DNA of 64,000 bases from Corylus avellana (lineage: Eukaryota; Streptophyta; Magnoliopsida; Fagales; Betulaceae). Under the pieces are notes generated by a model. The model ran no database searches. It saw only the letters and a list, made by a program, of their open reading frames with translations, and was not told where the DNA came from. The stretch lies in NCBI RefSeq assembly GCF_901000735.1, contig NC_081545.1:25012783-25076782 (forward strand), in the 5' to 3' direction. The translations under genes were made by a program, and so were the position numbers. Positions 59,951 to 64,000 of this stretch are shown here, piece by piece (within the stretch, counting starts at the first letter, position 1; each line of letters starts with the position of its first letter).

Positions 59951-61108
59951 ATGCTTCTAGCCCCAGCTTCCACATCCCGCTCTTCCCCCGCTCGGGCTAC
60001 CATCCCCGAGGCCCCATCCCAGCCGTTACCACGCCGTGGGAAGCAACGGAAGCTGATCTTGGAGACCTCTTTTGCCGTCGACACCGTCTTCCACAGTCTC
60101 CAAGCAACCAAGTGGGCGGTCAAAGAATGCCGACGACGCGGTCTCACCGTCCTGTTCCAGCCCGTCAGCCCCGTTGCTTACAAAGGGCTAGTCCAGAAAT
60201 TTTACGCCCACCTTACTTTTGATTGTACTCGGCTGGGCGTCCTCTCTTCATCATTGGCGGGCATAGACGTGGAGCTGACCGCCGAAGACATTGCTGCTGC
60301 TTTGCAGCGTTCTCATGAGTGCCCGTCCGACATTTTGGCTCGAGATGGTTCACCTCGGTACTCAGACCTGCCGGTCGACCTCACACTGCAATACATTGTG
60401 GATGATATTTACCGCGGACGTTACACCAAAGAGCTCCGCAACTGCACGAGTAAGGTCCTGTTGCCGTCCCACCTATGGTTTGTGGACTTCATCTTGCAGC
60501 GGAATGTGTGTCCCTTTGGACACAAGACGTAGAGGCGCGGCCCCTTCCTTACGGCTCTTTACGCCTTTCAGCGAGGCTTTTGGATTTTCATCCCCCAACT
60601 CATTTGGGATCAGATACACAAGTTTTGGGATAGGGCGATTGTGAGGTGCACTCAGGGGTCGTCTTCCTGGGGATTCCCCTTCCCTTTTCTGCTCACCCAG
60701 ATACTTCAGACCCGAGGTATTGAGGGTACACCCGCGGATGGGCCGATCTCTGAACACCCCCAATTTGGCCTAATCTAGTGGAACTAGAGTTATTCCCACA
60801 TGCCGAGATGATGTCGGGAGCCCGTAGCAGCTGCTGTCGTCAGGGAGGCTGATGGGCCTGTACCCGATGCGCCACCTGCAGCTGAGCCGGTGGACAAGGA
60901 GGGAGCGGCACCGACCGTTACCATCACCATGACCCAGTATGGGTCCCTCCAGAAAGAACTGCAAGATCTCCGCTCGGAGCTTGCTACCCAAAGAGCGGAG
61001 GACAGGAGCCGGGCCGATGAGAGGTTTGAAGCGCAGCCAGAACTGCTGCGCGCTATTTTAGCACGGCTGCCACCTGCTGCAGGGGCATCGTCGTCTGCGC
61101 CACAGTGA
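59951..61108 (+). pseudogene. gag-like ORF of the LTR element, four in-frame stops
   Basis: One reading frame runs from 59951 to the stop at 61106-61108. It resembles the 'putative plant transposon protein' domain seen in non-autonomous plant retroelements (FQPVSPVAYKGLVQKFYAHL, GIDVELTAEDIAAAL, QLIWDQIHKFWDRAIV) and ends with a coiled-coil (LQKELQDLRSELATQRAEDR). In-frame stops: TAG 60530-60532, TAG 60776-60778, TAG 60785-60787, TGA 60809-60811. No frameshift is needed. GC-rich compared with its surroundings. The domain assignment is from pattern memory. Confidence 0.62.
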
Positions 61109-61590
61109 CCGGTTAGGTGCCTTTTTCCTTGCACTGTTTTATTGTTGTTTCCCACACACTGAGGACATTGTGCACTTTAAGTTGGGGGGTGTGGGCATAT
61201 ACCTGATAGTTCTGAGCATGCAATTGATTTTCCTGTTATGATTTGAAATTCATTGATGGGCTTAATAGGACAAACACATGATCACTTGATTAAAGGAATT
61301 AAAATTGCGTTACTTTCATTGGCAGCATGAAATATTACTTGTTTCAATTTAATTTTCACAAACACACTAGCATGTAGTCTGTGGGGCATAAAATCTGGAA
61401 TCAATAATGTCTAGTTTTAATATTTGGAATGTAGTTGGGCAACTTATTGGGAAAACGACCTTGGCATAAATTTCTTTATATATATATATATATAAGATGA
61501 TCATTTTAAACTTTCCACCAAGTAACCGGACCTCTTGCCTCATTAAGTAGTGAGTGTTCGCGTCAAAAAGTGAGAAGTTTGGTTTGATTG

Positions 61591-61626
<36 letters not shown>

Positions 61627-62244
61627 AGCTTTGTAGCCTTTTTGACTCGAGTTTGTAAGTCCTTAGGGGTATCTCTAGCCCTAAAACCATCTGGTTTGGG
61701 AGTTATTGGCTTAACGCTCGATATATGGGTCAATTAAAAAGCTTAAAGGAGCTAAGTGAAAAAAAAAAAAAAAGGGAAATTTTTTGCCTTGGTTGTTTAT
61801 CCAATAAGAAATCCAGTGAATTTCGAGTATTGATCCATGCATGATTGAGATTAGTTTTGAAATCCCTTGACTATTTGTTAAGTTCACATACACTAGTTGA
61901 ATCTTGTAATATTTCATAATTGCCTTGATTGAAGCAAAGTTGTAATTTCCTGAAATCGTGAAGATGGTGTTTGTTTTATTAAGCCTGTTAATGACTGAGA
62001 ACCATGGTGGACATGATATTGCGTTGTTTAGAACTATATGGGTATAAAATGTTTGTGGGTATCATTCCTGAAAAACTCTCACGAGACTTCACTCGTCCAC
62101 TAGGGAATTCCTAGGGGTTTAAAAGGCTTGTTGCATACGCTAAATGCAACCATACATCCCACGAAAGCTGGATAGATCTTTTTATTTTCAGTTGATTTTC
62201 TGTTTTGTATTGCTAAGGGACTAGCAATATGTAAGTTGGGGGTG
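61109..62244. other. LTR-element internal non-coding region
   Basis: Follows the gag-like ORF. Has a (TA)n tract at 61477-61494 and a poly-A run at 61594-61623, with no further ORF of note. Ends in the polypurine-like run before the LTR. Confidence 0.5.
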
Positions 62245-63465
62245 TGATAAGCGCTGAATGTTGCACATTCAAGCCCCTTAATTTACATATGTTAATTCAT
62301 TAGCGTTATTATTTGTTTGATTTTGTCTTGTTTTTATGTTTCAGGTCTTATTTGACAAACCATTGAAAAATTGGCTTAAAAGACAACAATTGGAGCATTC
62401 TGGATCTAGGATCGATCGCAGCACTCCTGGGATCGAGCGCACTGCACTCGAGCGCACAAGACCTTGGATCGTGGGCACTCGGGCGTGTACAGCACGGAAG
62501 AAGTCCTTCTCCAGCATGGGCTTGGATTTTAGTCTCCCAATTGGACTGGGAGACTGACTTCCGATTTTATGAAGATTTCTAGTGTTTTAGAGTTTTCCAA
62601 TTCCCTATAAATAGGGCTCTAAACATTGTAAACAGACATATCGCCTCTTAGAGCAAAAATTCAGTAAAATTGTCTGTGGAGCCTAGGAAATCATGAGCAG
62701 CTAAACCCTAACTGTGGGGTATTGATGTAGCCCTTTCCAAGTACAATGATTTGATTGTATTTAATTTCTAGTTCTTTTATTTATGCATATTGATTGTATA
62801 ACTCTGAGGATTGCTACAATTGATTTATGTTTGTCATATTAAATGCAATTGTTCTTAAATTCCAATTCAATATTAGTAAAATTCTTATCTTGTCTTAGAA
62901 ATTATTTTACTATTATTGAACTCAAATCATTCTTATTTTCTGTGATCATAAGAATGATTGTTATACAATGGTTATTAATCGACATACAATCAATAGGGTT
63001 AGATAGACCATACCTAGAAAAGACGGATCGTACTACACCCTAGTTTAGTGTAATTTAGGTAGACGATCCGTGTCAACCGAAGATGGGTTATGCTATTCCA
63101 TTGATTGTATGAAATTCCTTTTCAATCATGTGTTTCTTGTTTGAATTATAATATGCATAGAATAAATAGCTAGAATTGAATACAATTGACCATTGATGTG
63201 CGGATCGTGGTGAAGTCAATACCCTACTCTCTCTCTCTCTCATATATTTACTCCCTTTATTCTGTTTATTTTATGCACTTTAAATTCACACAAACAATTC
63301 ACTCTCTTTTAATTAAGTTAACTTTGATCTCTTAATTTTGATAATTAAATCCCTGCAGTCCTTGAGGTTCGACACCCTCAATATAGCCCTATCCTACGGG
63401 ATTCGTTCTATTGCGAGTGGTAATTTTATAATTGATATTTTATCGCCAAAAAATGTTTCACATCA
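62245..63465 (+). repeat. 3' LTR, about 1.2 kb
   Basis: Starts TGATAAGCGCTGAATG after a polypurine-like run and ends ...TTTCACATCA. A TATA box (CTATAAATAG, 62605-62614) lies a third of the way in, as expected for U3, with a likely TSS near 62640. The end text 'cttgaggttcgacacc' is of a type common in plant LTRs. With the 5' LTR missing, boundaries cannot be checked against a partner. Confidence 0.6.
62605..62614 (+). promoter_or_regulatory. LTR TATA box
   Basis: CTATAAATAG inside the LTR, the best core-promoter match in the element. Confidence 0.5.
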
Positions 63466-63476
63466 AGGACCTTATC

Positions 63477-63478
<2 letters not shown>

Positions 63479-63534
<56 letters not shown>
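63479..63534. repeat. (AT)28 microsatellite
   Basis: A pure AT run just past the LTR end and inside the TIR element. Confidence 0.9.
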
Positions 63535-63540
<6 letters not shown>

Positions 63541-64000
63541 TAATTATTTTCCGTGTGCATGGTAAACGCCGTAAAATATTTTCGACAGAAAACATTTTCA
63601 GAGAAAATGGCTTCCCTAAAAATATTTTCCGACGAAAACCATTTTACGTCGAAGTAAACGGAGCCTAAAATTTAAAAAATCTTATCTCATATATATGGAT
63701 GTGATTTTGTATGTTTATTTTCATTTCTTAAGTTGTACTAAGTTCTTTTCAAAAAAAAAAAAAAGTTGTACTAAGTTGAAGTATCAGTTTCTCATTAGAT
63801 GACACAAAAGGGTGGGTTTGTGCCATAACCCCATATAAGCACCTCTCTTTTAGATTAATGCAGATAGTTCCAAGACCAATTTTACATTGGTAATCATAAT
63901 CTTGTGAGTTTATGATTTTTTTTTTTTTTTAAGATGTAGAGAAATTAGATTCAATTTATAATAGACACGCATTTAAATTCGAAAGTTATATATATATATA

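Larger units (their letters stand above)
59766..63465 (+). mobile_element. LTR retrotransposon, non-autonomous type, 5' end in gap
   Basis: Internal region with a gag-like ORF (59951-61108), then non-coding DNA containing 'tttaagttggggggtgtggg' (61178-61197), then a polypurine-like 'gtaagttgggggtg' at 62231-62244 directly before the 3' LTR. No protease, RT or integrase is visible, so it would depend on others. The 5' LTR and primer-binding site would lie in the gap. Confidence 0.7.
59144..63665. mobile_element. GGCTC-type TIR element, holding an LTR element
   Basis: The left TIR (ggctctgtttacttcgacct, continuing aaaatggttttc) and the right TIR (inverse: gaaaaccattttacgtcgaa, gtaaacggagcc) match over about 34 bp. 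TAA on both sides (59141-59143 and 63666-63668) fits a 3-bp target duplication, as in PIF/Harbinger elements. The left inside has the gggacc minisatellite. No transposase remains visible. Confidence 0.65.
59014..63862. mobile_element. outer foldback element, interrupted
   Basis: The left block 59014-59140 ('gggattgcagcacaaatcct', 'aacttagtacaacttaaaaa') is found in inverse at 63670-63862 ('ttaagttgtactaagtt', 'gggtttgtgccataacccc'). These arms enclose the GGCTC element. The gap between them means that contiguity is inferred. Confidence 0.6.

Noticed and set aside
59770..60222. 150-aa plus-strand frame after the second gap
   Set aside because: The neighbouring frame from 59951 carries the recognisable gag-like domain; this one is a shadow with no domain.

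Overview
This window is nuclear DNA from a flowering plant, most likely a woody, outcrossing core eudicot of the rosid group; that placement is inference. Evidence: AT-rich sequence, GT-AG introns, six plant-specific or plant-type genes, and a dense load of MITEs, LINEs, SINEs and LTR elements. It is a draft assembly with two gaps of exactly 100 N (53252-53351 and 59666-59765).

Six genes were rebuilt exon by exon from splice sites and reading phase. (1) A TPX2-like spindle protein, minus, 2295-7393, 16 exons, 454 aa. (2) An ACS10/ACS12-type aminotransferase, plus, 20409-22685, 4 exons, 531 aa. (3) A DUF688-like protein, minus, 22964-24209, 2 exons, 326 aa, convergent with gene 2. (4) An AHL AT-hook/PPC DNA-binding protein, minus, 26541-32681, 5 exons, 347 aa. 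(5) MAP65-3, the phragmoplast microtubule bundler, minus, 34564-38852, 12 coding exons, 722 aa, with a probable 5' UTR intron. (6) A YLS7/TBL17-type polysaccharide O-acetyltransferase-family protein, minus, 44927-48463, 3 exons, 585 aa, with a GC-AG intron. Genes 1 and 5 both act on mitotic microtubules, but nothing shows that the neighbourhood is functional.

The rest is mobile-element territory. 8-20 kb is a gene desert of foldback MITEs, polyA retroposons, a TIR element with GGGACC-type minisatellite, and a tRNA-derived SINE. The AHL introns hold three LINE 3' fragments and two MITEs. 40.8-44.4 kb holds a TCGGT-rich element, a foldback element and a decayed Ty1/copia gag.

From 44.9 to 56.3 kb the YLS7 locus appears twice. 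The first copy carries a LINE (from 49580) upstream of the gene, cut off by the first gap. The second copy starts inside exon 2 right after the gap, is nearly identical, and lacks the LINE. The simplest reading is two haplotypes joined end to end, not a tandem duplication.

59.0-63.9 kb looks like a three-level nest: an outer foldback element, a GGCTC-terminated TIR element inside it, and an LTR retrotransposon with a decayed gag-like ORF inside that, all crossing the second gap.

I found no CRISPR array, rRNA, functional tRNA or operon-like cluster. I saw no convincing new enzymatic or defence system. The most notable signals are the haplotype-like duplication with filled and empty LINE sites, a set of long-hairpin MITEs with 9-bp target duplications (one in a YLS7 intron), and the nested element.
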